From NCBI GenBank assembly GCA_937997955.1, contig CALLDR010000175.1:1-61572 (forward strand): a stretch of DNA of 61,572 nucleotides, written 5' to 3'. Positions 48,571-57,419 of the stretch are shown one piece after another. The notes below the pieces were generated by a model. That model did no database searches and had not been told where the DNA came from. It was given only the letters and a program-made list of their open reading frames with translations. Source of the stretch: an uncultured Emergencia sp. GTDB taxonomy: Bacteria > Bacillota > Clostridia > Peptostreptococcales > Anaerovoracaceae. The position numbers were made by a program, and so were the translations under genes. Position 1 is the first letter of the stretch, and every line of letters begins with the position of its first letter.

Positions 48571-50106
48571 ATGAAAAGATTTTCAAAAGCGGCCGTGAAG
48601 TTCCTACCGATCTGTATTCTGGCCGGACTCATGATAGCCGGGCAGGACGCCCTGCTGGCCGCACCTATCGCAGCCATCGCGGCCGTTATCGTAGCTCGCA
48701 TCACTGAGAAAATCACCTTTAAAGAATGTATCGACGCGTCTATCGCCAGCGTGAACAACATCATCGTGGCTCTGTTCATCCTGATGTTCGCTTACGCCAT
48801 GGCGAGCGCCTTCATGTCCACCGGCGTAGGCGCGTCTGTCGTAAACCTGGCATTATCCTTAGGCGTCACCGCCAGGACCACCGCCGTCATCGGACTGGCG
48901 GTGACCGCTATCCTGTCTGTGGCCACAGGCAGCTCCTGGGGTACCTTCGCCGCCTGCGCGCCGATCTTCCTGTGGCTGATCCACATCGTCGATCCAAACT
49001 GCGCGGAAACAGGCAGCCTGCTGCTGACCACCTGCGCCATCGCCGGCGGCGCCTGCTTCGGTGACAACATCGGACTAATCTCCGACACCACCATCGTATC
49101 TTCCGGCATCCAGGGCGTAGAAGTCGTAGACAGAATCCGGACCCAGGGCGTCTGGTCCGTTTCCTGCCTGATCCTGGCCGCCATCGCCTTCTTTGCCGCG
49201 GGCATCGTCATGGGCCTGCCAAATGAAGCGGTTTCAGCCACCAACGTCATGGACTCCGTTCCGCAGAGCTCCCTGGACTATCTGGCGGAGGCCAGGCCGG
49301 AAGCCATCGACCTCTTAAACCAGGTGCAGAACGGTGTCGCCCTGTATATGATCATTCCTCTGATCCTGGTCATCGTCCTGGCCGTCTGCGGCATCAACAC
49401 CTTCGTCTGCATCGGCAGCGGCATCGTTTCCGCCTATATTCTGGGACTGTTCGCGGGCACTACCTCTCTGTACCCGATCCTGTCCAGCGCCGACGACGTA
49501 ACCACCGGCCTGCAGGCTTATCTGAATATGTGCGTAGCCGGCTTTGCTGACGCGGGATCCTGGGTCGTCGTCATGATGATGTGGGTCGCTGCCTTCGGCG
49601 GCATCATGGGCAAGATGAGAGCCTTCGACCCGCTGGCTGCCCTGATCGTAAAGATGTCCGGAAAGGTTCGGACCCTCATGGGCTGGAACGGTGTCCTCTG
49701 TCTGGCGGGCAACGCGATCCTGTCCGACGAAATGGCGCAGATCGTAACCGTAGGCCCGATCATCAAAGAGATCGCGGAGGAGAACATCGAGGGCGACGAA
49801 GAAGCCATGTACAAGATCAAGCTGAGAAACGCCACCTTCGGCGACGCCATGGGCGTATTCGGTTCCCAGCTGATCCCTTGGCACGTATACCTGGCCTTCT
49901 ACGTAGGCATCGCCGTCAACGTATATCCGCTGTTCGATTTTGCCAATACTGACTTCATCAAGTATAACTTCATGGCCATGATCGCCGTGGCTTCCATGCT
50001 GATCCTGACCTTCACCGGCGCGGACAGGTTCGTTCCTCTGTTCGGCCTGCCGAAGGAGCCGGAAGTAAGGCTGAAGAAAAACGCAAAAAGAGAAAACGCC
50101 GCGTAA
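48571..50106 (+). CDS. NhaC-family Na+/H+ antiporter-like transporter 1
   Basis: This 511-residue membrane protein with 11-12 helices belongs to the NhaC family (VNNIIVALFILMFAYAMASA; ATGSSWGTFAACAPIF; GGACFGDNIGLISDTTI). Family members exchange Na+ for protons or carry organic anions or amino acids with Na+. Control by a sigma-54 promoter next to a Kdd-domain activator suggests uptake or exchange of an amino acid or product, rather than only pH balance; this is inference. A close paralogue lies at 57420-58949. AAGGAG lies 10 bases before the start. It ends at a strong terminator. Confidence 0.88.
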   Translation: MKRFSKAAVKFLPICILAGLMIAGQDALLAAPIAAIAAVIVARITEKITFKECIDASIASVNNIIVALFILMFAYAMASAFMSTGVGASVVNLALSLGVTARTTAVIGLAVTAILSVATGSSWGTFAACAPIFLWLIHIVDPNCAETGSLLLTTCAIAGGACFGDNIGLISDTTIVSSGIQGVEVVDRIRTQGVWSVSCLILAAIAFFAAGIVMGLPNEAVSATNVMDSVPQSSLDYLAEARPEAIDLLNQVQNGVALYMIIPLILVIVLAVCGINTFVCIGSGIVSAYILGLFAGTTSLYPILSSADDVTTGLQAYLNMCVAGFADAGSWVVVMMMWVAAFGGIMGKMRAFDPLAALIVKMSGKVRTLMGWNGVLCLAGNAILSDEMAQIVTVGPIIKEIAEENIEGDEEAMYKIKLRNATFGDAMGVFGSQLIPWHVYLAFYVGIAVNVYPLFDFANTDFIKYNFMAMIAVASMLILTFTGADRFVPLFGLPKEPEVRLKKNAKRENAA

Positions 50107-50129
50107 CCGTCGCAGCGCTGTCAAAACCC

Positions 50130-50174
50130 GGGCTGACCGCCGCCAGAAACCCTGGCCGCGGTCAGCCCTTTTCT
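50130..50174 (+). terminator. Intrinsic terminator of NhaC-1
   Basis: GGGCTGACCGC and GCGGTCAGCCC form an 11-bp stem with a 17-base loop, followed by TTTTCT. Confidence 0.85.
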
Positions 50175-50213
50175 AAGCTCTTTTTTAAGCTCTTTTCTAA
50201 ACCCTTTTCAGTC
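50166..50213. repeat. 12-bp minisatellite, 4 units
   Basis: CCCTTTTCTAAG, CTCTTTTTTAAG, CTCTTTTCTAAA and CCCTTTTCAGTC repeat directly after the terminator stem, so the terminator T run is the first unit. Confidence 0.7.
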
Positions 50214-50239
50214 CCCTTCTGCATAAACCCCGGAAGCTT

Positions 50240-50899
50240 TTATTTGTTCTTCCACTCTTCGCTGATATGGACCCCTGTAATGGAAAACTCCACCCACTCG
50301 GCGATGTTGACCGCGTGATCCGCGATCCGTTCCAGGTATTTGGCGATCATCAGCAGGTCCAGACACAGCGCCGCGCTGGTCTGCCCTCCGCGGATCAGCT
50401 CTACGATCTCTTTTTTGATCTCGTCAAAATGTCCGTCCACCGTGTCGTCCTCCGCCTTGACCTTGCGGGCCAGCCGCAGGTCCTTGTCCACAAAGGACTG
50501 GATAGCCTCTGTGACCATCTGAGACGCCGACCTGGCCATGCACCGCAGGTGGGTGTGGTCCATAGCCTCGCTTCCCTGGATATATCCGGCGATCTCAGCG
50601 ATATCCGCCGCCTGGTCGCCAATCCGTTCCAGATCGGAGATCATCTTCAGGGCAGAAGAAATGGTCCGCAGGTCCCGGGCTACCGGCTGCTGCTGCAGAA
50701 GCAGCTTCAGACACAGGTTCTCGATCTCCCGCTCCTTTTCGTCGATCTCATTGTCGATATCCACCGCCGTGGCCAGCTGACCCTCGTTTTGATCCAGCAG
50801 CCCGCCGATCACGTTGGAAATGGCAAGCTCACAGAGGCTGCCCATTTTGATCAGCTCGGCGCTGAGCATGGCCAGCTGCTCATCAAATTTATTCCTCAT
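50240..50899 (-). CDS. phoU: Phosphate signalling regulator PhoU
   Basis: This 219-residue all-helical protein has two PhoU repeats with the metal-binding E/D-x-x-x-D patterns (ISDLERIGDQAADIAE about 90; MIAKYLERIADHAVNIAEW about 190). It restrains the Pst transporter and the PhoR kinase when phosphate is ample. It is the last gene of pstSCAB-phoU; its start shares one base with the end of pstB. Confidence 0.95.
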   Translation of the reverse strand: MRNKFDEQLAMLSAELIKMGSLCELAISNVIGGLLDQNEGQLATAVDIDNEIDEKEREIENLCLKLLLQQQPVARDLRTISSALKMISDLERIGDQAADIAEIAGYIQGSEAMDHTHLRCMARSASQMVTEAIQSFVDKDLRLARKVKAEDDTVDGHFDEIKKEIVELIRGGQTSAALCLDLLMIAKYLERIADHAVNIAEWVEFSITGVHISEEWKNK

Positions 50900-51663
50900 C
50901 AGCCAAACCTCCCTGTAATGTAATCTTCTGTCTTCTTGTTCTCAGGCATGGAGAACAGCTTTTCTGTCCTGTCGTACTCCACGACCTCCCCCAGCAGGAA
51001 AAAGGCCGTATTGTCAGAGACCCGAAGGGCCTGCTGCATGTTGTGGGTCACCATAATGATGGTGTATTTCTCCTTCAGCTCCAGGGACAGCTCCTCGATC
51101 TTGCCGGTAGACAGAGGGTCCAGGGCGCTGGTGGCCTCGTCCATGAGAAGCACCTCCGGATTCACCGCGAGGGCCCTGGCGATGCAGAGCCGCTGCTGCT
51201 GCCCTCCCGACAGTCCCAGGGCGCTCTTGTCCAGACGGTCCTTCAGCTCCTCCCAGATGGCCGCCTGACGCAGAGAGGTCTCCACGATCTCGTCCAGCCG
51301 CGCTCTGCCGCGGATACCGTGAGTCCTCGGGCCGTAGGCCACGTTGTCATACACGCTCATAGGGAAGGGATTCGGCTTCTGGAATACCATGCCGACCCGC
51401 TTTCTCAGATCGTTCACGTCCATGGCGCCGTAGATTTCCTCTCCATCCAGCCGCACGCTGCCCTCTATGCGGCAGCCCTCTACCAGATCGTTCATCCTGT
51501 TCAGGGTTTTCAGCAGGGTGGACTTGCCGCAGCCGGACGGCCCGATCAGGGCCGTGATCTCCTTTGATGGAATGTGCAGGCTGATGTCCATCAGCCCGTG
51601 AAAATCCCCGTAGTACAGGTTCAAATGCTCTATATCGAATTTATTCTTTTTTTCCTTCATCAC
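50899..51663 (-). CDS. pstB: Phosphate ABC transporter ATPase
   Basis: This 254-residue ABC ATPase has Walker A GPSGCGKST (about residue 42), signature LSGGQQQR (about 154) and Walker B VLLMDEATSALDP. The sequence is typical of PstB (GMVFQKPNPFPMSVYDNVAYGPR). It powers high-affinity phosphate uptake through PstA and PstC. It lies 4 bases after pstA. Confidence 0.97.
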   Translation of the reverse strand: MMKEKKNKFDIEHLNLYYGDFHGLMDISLHIPSKEITALIGPSGCGKSTLLKTLNRMNDLVEGCRIEGSVRLDGEEIYGAMDVNDLRKRVGMVFQKPNPFPMSVYDNVAYGPRTHGIRGRARLDEIVETSLRQAAIWEELKDRLDKSALGLSGGQQQRLCIARALAVNPEVLLMDEATSALDPLSTGKIEELSLELKEKYTIIMVTHNMQQALRVSDNTAFFLLGEVVEYDRTEKLFSMPENKKTEDYITGRFG

Positions 51664-51667
51664 TCTG

Positions 51668-52498
51668 TCACCTCATCACTTTCCCCGCGGCCCATGCCGA
51701 TATGGCGTTGATGATGATCACCACCGCCAGCAAGATGACGGCCGTCGCGTAAGCCTGCTCCGTGTAAAGCCCTTCGGAGAGAAGCGCGTACATGTGCACA
51801 GACAAGGTTCTTCCCGAAGAAAAGAGGCCGCTGGCGACGCCTGTAATGGTTCCCGCCGTATAGATCAAAGCCGCCGTCTCCCCCACGATCCTTCCTATGC
51901 CCAGAATGACGCCGGACAGGATCCCCGGCACCGCCGGCGGCAGTACGATGCGAAAAACAGTCCGCAGCTTGCCGGCCCCCAGGCCGTAGCTGCCTTCCCG
52001 GTACATATCGGGGACGGCTTTTAACGCTTCCTCTGTGGTCCTCATGATCAAAGGAAGAATCATAATCGCCAGGGTCAGAGTCCCCGCCAGCATAGAATAG
52101 CTCCATTTCAGAGCTATGACGAACATCAGATAGCCAAAGAGGCCGTATACGATGGACGGAATGCCCGACAGGGTCTCCGTGGTCAGCCTTATGACGCGGA
52201 CCAGCCTGCTGCCCCGCCTGGCGTATTCCACCAGATAGATGGCCGAGCCGATGCCGAAGGGCACCGCCATGGCCAGGGCCAGCGCCGTCATGGTCAGCGT
52301 ATTGATGATGGCAGGCGTCATGGAAACGTTGTCCGTGGTATACTCCCACGCGAACATGGACAGCTTCAGATTGGGTACGCCTTTGATCAAAATATATCCG
52401 ACGACAGACAGCAGCACGCCGACGGTGATCATCGCCGCCAGATCCACCACGATCCGCAGAAACAGAGACAGCGGCTGTCCTCTATATCTCTTCATCAT
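51668..52498 (-). CDS. pstA: Phosphate ABC transporter permease PstA
   Basis: This 276-residue permease has six membrane helices and the PstA signatures LSGIPSIVYGLFGYL (about 110) and EEALKAVPDMYREGSYGLGA (about 157), the EAA loop that contacts PstB. It shares its first base with the end of pstC. Confidence 0.95.
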   Translation of the reverse strand: MMKRYRGQPLSLFLRIVVDLAAMITVGVLLSVVGYILIKGVPNLKLSMFAWEYTTDNVSMTPAIINTLTMTALALAMAVPFGIGSAIYLVEYARRGSRLVRVIRLTTETLSGIPSIVYGLFGYLMFVIALKWSYSMLAGTLTLAIMILPLIMRTTEEALKAVPDMYREGSYGLGAGKLRTVFRIVLPPAVPGILSGVILGIGRIVGETAALIYTAGTITGVASGLFSSGRTLSVHMYALLSEGLYTEQAYATAVILLAVVIIINAISAWAAGKVMR

Positions 52499-53379
52499 TA
52501 CCTTCCCCTCCTGTCGTTGATGATGGAAAACAGCAGATTTATGATCAGGATAAACACGAAGAGCACCACCGCCGTCGCGATGAGCGCTTCTCTGTGAAGT
52601 CCCGACGCATAGCCCATTTCCAGTACGATGTTTGTCGTCATGGTTCTGGCTCCGTCGGTAATGCTGCCCGGAATCACCGGCTGGTTTCCCACAATCATGG
52701 ACACCGCCAGGGTTTCGCCGATGGCTCTGCCTACGCCCAAGATGATTCCCGCCATGATGCCGCTCTTAGCCGCCGGAATGACGGTAAAGAATACGCTTCG
52801 CTCGTGGGTGGCTCCCAGCGCCAGGGCGCCTTCATAGTAGCTCTCCGGCACAGCCCGGATGGCGCTTTCAGACACGCTGATGATGGTCGGCAAAATCATG
52901 ATGCCCAGCATGACGGACGCCGTCAGCACCCCTTTGCCGCTGGTTCCCGGAAAAAGGTCCTGCATCAGCGGCACGATGACCACCAGGCCGAAGAAGCCGT
53001 ACACGATGGACGGGATACCCGCCAGCAGGTCTATGGCAGGCTTCAGCACCCTGTGAAGCCCCGGCGGGCAGAACCTGGCCATATACGCGGCGCAGAGCAG
53101 TCCCACGGGGACGCCCACGATGACAGCCCCCGCCGTCACATAAATGCTGCCGACGATCATGGGCAGGATGCCGTAGATATCGTTCAAAGGCTTCCACTTG
53201 GTCCCCGTCAGAAAGTCCAGAAATCCGATCCTGCTCATGGCGGGAACGCCGTTGCCGAACATGAAGACGCAGATCAGGATCACGGCGATGATAGAAGCGC
53301 ACGCGGCCATCAGAAATACCAGCCCCATGACAAACTCTCCGGGGTGCCTTAAGATTTTGTTTATTTCACGTCCGCCCAT
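52498..53379 (-). CDS. pstC: Phosphate ABC transporter permease PstC
   Basis: This 293-residue permease has six membrane helices, with LAGIPSIVYGFFGLVVIVPL (about 124) and ESAIRAVPESYYEGALALGA (about 178). Its start overlaps the end of pstS by 19 bases, so the two are probably coupled in translation. Confidence 0.95.
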   Translation of the reverse strand: MGGREINKILRHPGEFVMGLVFLMAACASIIAVILICVFMFGNGVPAMSRIGFLDFLTGTKWKPLNDIYGILPMIVGSIYVTAGAVIVGVPVGLLCAAYMARFCPPGLHRVLKPAIDLLAGIPSIVYGFFGLVVIVPLMQDLFPGTSGKGVLTASVMLGIMILPTIISVSESAIRAVPESYYEGALALGATHERSVFFTVIPAAKSGIMAGIILGVGRAIGETLAVSMIVGNQPVIPGSITDGARTMTTNIVLEMGYASGLHREALIATAVVLFVFILIINLLFSIINDRRGR

Positions 53380-54263
53380 GTTGTGATCTCCCCTGTGTAA
53401 ATCTTCAGTACGGAGTCAGAAGTGATCTCAGTCAGGTCGTTGTTCAGGTTTACGATAACCGCGATTCCGTCGAGAGCGATAGCCTGCGCGCTGACGCCTG
53501 ACGCCAGCTCTTCATCGGTCAGTGCGCGGGACGCCATGCCGATATCACTGATGCCTTCCGCCGCGTCGGTGATGCCTGTGGTTGAATCAGACTGCTGGAC
53601 ACTTACGGTTACGTCCTTGTTCACGGCCTGATAAGCCTCTGCCAGCTTTTCCATGACCGGTGTAACGGAGGAGGATCCGCTGATCTTCACTTCGCCTTTG
53701 ACCTTCGCGCCTTTGAACGCGCCCTGGCTGCCCTGGCTGACGTAGCCTTCCTCTTCAATGACCGCCTGCCCCTCGTCGCTCATGATGAAGGCGATAAAAT
53801 CCTTCGCCGCGTCGCTGAGTCCGTCTTTGGTCACGATGTTGAACGGCCTGGATACTTTGTAATCGCCGCTCTTTACGTTGTCCACCGTGGCTTCCGCGCC
53901 GTCTATCTTCAGGGCTTTGACGCTGTCGTCCAGGGAGCCCAGGGAGATGTAGCCGATGGCCGCCTCGTTGCCGGCGATGGTCTGCATCATGACTGACGTG
54001 CTGTTGGTGATCTCCGCTGTCTCGATGGTGTGGTCTGCTTTATCGCCGTTGGCGTCCTTCTGTTCGATGCCGAACAGCTCGATGAAGGCGCCTCTGGTTC
54101 CGGAGCCCTCTTCTCTGGAAACCACGTGGATCGCCTGGCCGCCTGCCTGACCGGCGTCCTCCCCGCCGCCGTTGCTTCCGCCGTCGCTGCCGCACGCAGT
54201 AAAGGCCGCCGCGGCCATAACCACAGCCATAGTGATTGCTAACATCTTCTTCATCTTTTTCAT
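53361..54263 (-). CDS. pstS: Phosphate-binding lipoprotein PstS
   Basis: This 300-residue protein has a lipoprotein signal (MKKMKKMLAITMAVV, lipobox FTAC at about residues 21-24) and a Gly/Ser-rich linker, then the two-lobed phosphate-binding domain (SREEGSGTRGAF about 50; KISGSSSVTPVMEKLAEAY about 195). The order of lobes is shifted relative to E. coli PstS, as is common in clostridia. It is the first gene of the operon, downstream of Pho-box-like repeats. Confidence 0.93.
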   Translation of the reverse strand: MKKMKKMLAITMAVVMAAAAFTACGSDGGSNGGGEDAGQAGGQAIHVVSREEGSGTRGAFIELFGIEQKDANGDKADHTIETAEITNSTSVMMQTIAGNEAAIGYISLGSLDDSVKALKIDGAEATVDNVKSGDYKVSRPFNIVTKDGLSDAAKDFIAFIMSDEGQAVIEEEGYVSQGSQGAFKGAKVKGEVKISGSSSVTPVMEKLAEAYQAVNKDVTVSVQQSDSTTGITDAAEGISDIGMASRALTDEELASGVSAQAIALDGIAVIVNLNNDLTEITSDSVLKIYTGEITTWADVK

Positions 54264-54314
54264 TTCTCATTTCTCCTTTGCGTTGTTTCTTGATTGTTTC
54301 CTGTTTATGAGACC

Positions 54315-54371
54315 ACTATACCGGAAAAATGTTAAGAGCGTCACCGCGTTTATGTTAAAGATGTGTAAAGC
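54315..54371 (-). promoter_or_regulatory. Pho-box-type promoter of pstSCAB-phoU
   Basis: On the minus strand TTTACAC, TTAACAT and TTAACAT words lie about 11 and 23 bases apart (54363-54369, 54352-54358, 54329-54335), upstream of TATAGT (54315-54320). The 11-base phasing fits PhoB/PhoP binding in place of a -35 element. Confidence 0.65.
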
Positions 54372-54520
54372 GGCAGGAAGCCGGATTTTCCCCAGACCGC
54401 CAGGCAAAGTAAAACGAAGTGAAGATTTTGTGATATTTGGAAATTCAAGAAAAATTTACATTGTTTTTCCCATAGAATAGGGGTACACTTGCCTTACAAA
54501 ATCTATAAGGAGGTGTTGAT

Positions 54521-55390
54521 ATGAATGAGGAAGCCAGAGAAACGCTTCTCAGACAGGGAATACGATATCCTTTTTCCAACCAGATCATCTTTTCTCTGAT
54601 CATGCACGATGAAAACCGATGCAGAAAGCTGTTGGAGCGGATCTTCCCAGACCGCCCTATCCGGACAGTCCGTCTGGCCAGAGATGATGAAAAAAACGCA
54701 CAAGCGAAAGAGTCTCCAGTAAATTCGCAGGTCGAAACGGAAAAAACGATTCTCCTGGGAGCCTTTCAGAAGAGCGTTCGCCTGGATGTTTTATTTGAGG
54801 ATGACGAAAGCTGGTATGATGTTGAATGTCAAAGCGACCTAAGGGGTCACCTTCCAAAGCGTTCACGATTTTATCACGGTGTCCTGGACAGCAGCCACCT
54901 GAAACGGGGCGAAGATTACAGCCGGCTGCGGCCCAGTTACGTCATCTTTCTCTGCGACTTCGACCTGTATGGCCTCAATGAACCGGTCTACTCCTTTTCC
55001 ATGTTCGACGCAAAAAACTGCTTGCAACACGGCGACGAGTACTATACACTATACTTAAACTGTGCTTGTGACGAAGAGAAGATGCCGGAAGGGCTGCGTC
55101 CGCTGCTGACCTATATGCATACGGGTGTTGTAAGCGATGGAGACGACGGCTTTGTCAGGGATATCCATCGTCTCGTCACGGAGCTTAACGACTGGAAGGA
55201 GGTCGAAAGCATCATGACTTTTGAGGAAGATGCCAAACTGAGAGAAAAGTGGGCCCGAGAAGAAGGAGAAAAAAACGGCGAAAAAAGGGGACATTTGGAA
55301 GACGCCCGCGCCATGAAGAAAGACGGCGTTCCTACAGAGAAGATCTGCCAATATACCGGTCTGACCCGAGAAGAGGTCAACGCGCTTTAA
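54521..55390 (+). CDS. Rpn/PD-(D/E)XK family nuclease-like protein
   Basis: The 289-residue protein has the Rpn/transposase-derived nuclease layout: YPFSNQIIFSLIMHDENRCRKLLERI at the front, and RLDVLFEDDESWYDVECQ (about 90-107), in which D and E-x-Q form the PD-(D/E)XK core. The C-terminal charged helix (LREKWAREEGEKNGEKRG) and a short helix-turn-helix-like end (KKDGVPTEKICQYTGLTREEV) are typical of this family. Related proteins promote recombination or spread as selfish copies; no terminal repeats are seen here. AAGGAGG lies 7 bases before the start. Confidence 0.82.
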   Translation: MNEEARETLLRQGIRYPFSNQIIFSLIMHDENRCRKLLERIFPDRPIRTVRLARDDEKNAQAKESPVNSQVETEKTILLGAFQKSVRLDVLFEDDESWYDVECQSDLRGHLPKRSRFYHGVLDSSHLKRGEDYSRLRPSYVIFLCDFDLYGLNEPVYSFSMFDAKNCLQHGDEYYTLYLNCACDEEKMPEGLRPLLTYMHTGVVSDGDDGFVRDIHRLVTELNDWKEVESIMTFEEDAKLREKWAREEGEKNGEKRGHLEDARAMKKDGVPTEKICQYTGLTREEVNAL

Positions 55391-55414
55391 GAATCAACAC
55401 GCGCACGCAGAAAA

Positions 55415-55449
55415 CATGCTGCCGGAAATTCCCGGCAGCATGTTTCATT
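55415..55449. terminator. Bidirectional hairpin between the Rpn gene and the macrodomain gene
   Basis: AAACATGCTGCCGG and CCGGCAGCATGTTT form a 14-bp stem. A and T stretches on both sides are short but present. Confidence 0.75.
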
Positions 55450-55471
55450 TCAACTGGATTTCATTGTACAT

Positions 55472-55975
55472 CTATATCAGCTGTTCATACAGCTCTCTGG
55501 TCCGCCCGTCAAAGCAGACCAGAATCACTTCCTCGATGCAGCTGTCCTGCCTGCCGTCGAAGTACGACTTGACAGCGTTGACCGCGACGGAAGCCGCTTT
55601 GTCCTTGGGATAACCGTAGACCCCAGTGCTGATGGCCGGAAAAGCCACCGACTGACACCCTTTGTTCTCCGCCTCCTCCAGAGACCTGGTATAACAGCTT
55701 GCCAGCTTGGCAGCCTCATCGCGGCCGCCGCCTCCCCAGACCGGCCCTACAGTATGGATCACGTACCTGGCCGGCAGTCTATAGCCCGCCGTGGTCTTGG
55801 CATCGCCCGTTTCACAGCCGTGCAGAGTTCTGCACTCCGCCAAAAGCTCCGGCCCGGCGGCTCTGTGGATCGCTCCGTCTACGCCGCCTCCGCCCAGCAG
55901 AGAATGATTGGCCGCGTTGACGATGGCGTCCACCTGCAGTTTCGTAATATCTCCTGATTCAATTCTGATCTTCAT
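55472..55975 (-). CDS. Macrodomain ADP-ribose / O-acetyl-ADP-ribose hydrolase
   Basis: This 167-residue protein is a single macrodomain of the YmdB/MacroD type: GDITKLQVDAIVNAAN at the start, SLLGGGGVDGAIHRAAG (about 25-41), and FPAISTGVYGYPKDKAA (about 115). It should remove O-acetyl from O-acetyl-ADP-ribose or ADP-ribose from acidic residues. It lies 27 bases downstream of the C26 amidohydrolase gene and probably shares its transcript. Confidence 0.92.
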   Translation of the reverse strand: MKIRIESGDITKLQVDAIVNAANHSLLGGGGVDGAIHRAAGPELLAECRTLHGCETGDAKTTAGYRLPARYVIHTVGPVWGGGGRDEAAKLASCYTRSLEEAENKGCQSVAFPAISTGVYGYPKDKAASVAVNAVKSYFDGRQDSCIEEVILVCFDGRTRELYEQLI

Positions 55976-56002
55976 TTTTCCTGCCTCCTGTTCTTCTCCT
56001 TC

Positions 56003-56773
56003 TCATTCTTCCGCCGCGCCGCGCCCGGCATGGACCTGCGACAGCCACCAGCGCAGCAGCCTTTCCGCGTCGGCTCTGTGTCCTTCATCGCCGTACAGAT
56101 ACATCTTCTCCGGGTGCCACTGCAGACCCAGAACCGGATCACACTGGTGGGAAATGGCTTCCACCACCGCATCCTCGCCGTCATTCCAGACCGCGTCTGC
56201 CTGCAGGCCCTCTCCGATGCGTCCCACGCCCTGATGATGCCTGGTATTGACCTCTGACACCTCCCCGATCAAAGGCCGCAGCCTGCTGTTCTCTCCGCAT
56301 ATCACATCGTGATACTGTTCGGGAACGGTCATTTTATGGGCGCTGCTGCAGGGAAGATCCTGGATCAGCGTCCCGCCGAAATAAACGTTGATAAACTGCA
56401 TGCCCCGGCAGATGCCCAGCACCGGCAGCGGGCGATTTTCTTCCTTCCGTCCAGATGCGCCGGCTTCGGCTTTGCCAGCCTCAGATGCGTCAACCTCGAA
56501 TGCGCTGGATTCCCTGCCCAGCGCCAGATCCATCAGCCTCCACTGACTCTCATCCAGCGCGTCGTTGATATCGTTGGAGCACTGATCCTTTTCGCCCCAG
56601 AGTCTTGGGTTCATATCCTGACTGCTGCCCGGAAGCACCAAACCGTCCGCCCTCGTCAGGTCTTTCGGATCCAGCGACAAAAACGCTTCGGCTCCCAGCT
56701 GGCGAAACGCTTCTATATAGTCGTCGTATTTGTCTTTCGCCGTCTCGAAACCGGCGATCATGATTTTTTTCAT
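56003..56773 (-). CDS. Class-I glutamine-amidotransferase-like hydrolase (peptidase C26)
   Basis: The protein (256 residues from the chosen start) has the nucleophile motif VLGICRGMQFINVYFGG (cysteine about residue 125) and GLQWHPEKMY (about 212) with the His/Glu pair, as in gamma-glutamyl-GABA hydrolase PuuD. The substrate is probably a gamma-glutamyl amine, but this is not certain. An insert of about 20 Ala/Glu/Ser-rich residues (AFEVDASEAGKAEAGASG) before the nucleophile strand is not typical. The start at 56773 has GGGGGA upstream; a longer start at 56800 lies on the -10 element. Confidence 0.82.
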   Translation of the reverse strand: MKKIMIAGFETAKDKYDDYIEAFRQLGAEAFLSLDPKDLTRADGLVLPGSSQDMNPRLWGEKDQCSNDINDALDESQWRLMDLALGRESSAFEVDASEAGKAEAGASGRKEENRPLPVLGICRGMQFINVYFGGTLIQDLPCSSAHKMTVPEQYHDVICGENSRLRPLIGEVSEVNTRHHQGVGRIGEGLQADAVWNDGEDAVVEAISHQCDPVLGLQWHPEKMYLYGDEGHRADAERLLRWWLSQVHAGRGAAEE

Positions 56774-56802
56774 CGTCTGTTCCCCCAATTCTGTCTGCAT
56801 TT

Positions 56803-56831
56803 ATTTTATCATATCGGGCGGATTCAGGCAA
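56803..56831 (-). promoter_or_regulatory. Sigma-A promoter of the C26/macrodomain unit
   Basis: On the minus strand TTGCCT (56826-56831), 17 bases, TAAAAT (56803-56808). Confidence 0.65.
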
Positions 56832-57419
56832 GCAGACCTGCGCCTTCCTCCGGGCCTACCCATGAAATCCAGGTTCAATTTAAAACAGTTCCCTCATCTC
56901 CTCGCCGTTTCGGGCTGATTTTTGTAAAAAAATCGGGTATTGTTGCGCGTTTAGCCATAGCGGCCCGATTGCCGCCCTATTTTAATTCTATAAACAGGTA
57001 TTAATTCCATAATTTATGCAATCAAACCGCAACAAATCATATTTTTTCTGTAAAATTCTGCCGGTTTTCGCTTCTTGAGATTGATTGCCGGGCAAAACGG
57101 GCAACATTTGCCAAAAAAATCAAAAATGGTTGCCAGCTCATCATCTGTGTGCTGTCCCGGCTTCCGGTGAGTTGGCTCTGACACATGGCAGCGGCGGCGC
57201 AGATTTCAGCCTCCACAACTCGGCAGCCCTTCGGCTTTTTTCGACAAATCTCCCGGCAAACCGACCTGCGGTGCGACTTTTGTACTAGCTTTTTTACGCT
57301 GTTTTTCATACTTTTCACCAATTCTTTTTCTTTTTCAAAACGCATATATTGGTAGTATCAAAACAAAAGGGAATTGCCCCTGCGAAGCAGCAGAGGTAAA
57401 TCTGGGAAAGGAGAAAAAC
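56832..57419. other. Gene-free stretch upstream of NhaC-2
   Basis: These 588 bases hold no credible gene. They are AT-rich at 56930-57060 and contain short palindromes around TTGCC/GGCAA (TTGCCGGGCAA near 57085, GGCAACATTTGCC at 57100-57112). No sigma-54 site or GAACCG box is found, unlike NhaC-1. A clear promoter for NhaC-2 was not identified. Confidence 0.45.

Noticed and set aside
54521..55390. Insertion sequence around the Rpn-type gene
   Set aside because: No terminal inverted repeats or target duplications are seen, and the gene has its own terminator and ordinary context.
57037..57345. 102-codon minus-strand frame upstream of NhaC-2
   Set aside because: No ribosome-binding site, no family, and the sequence is broken up by short palindromes.
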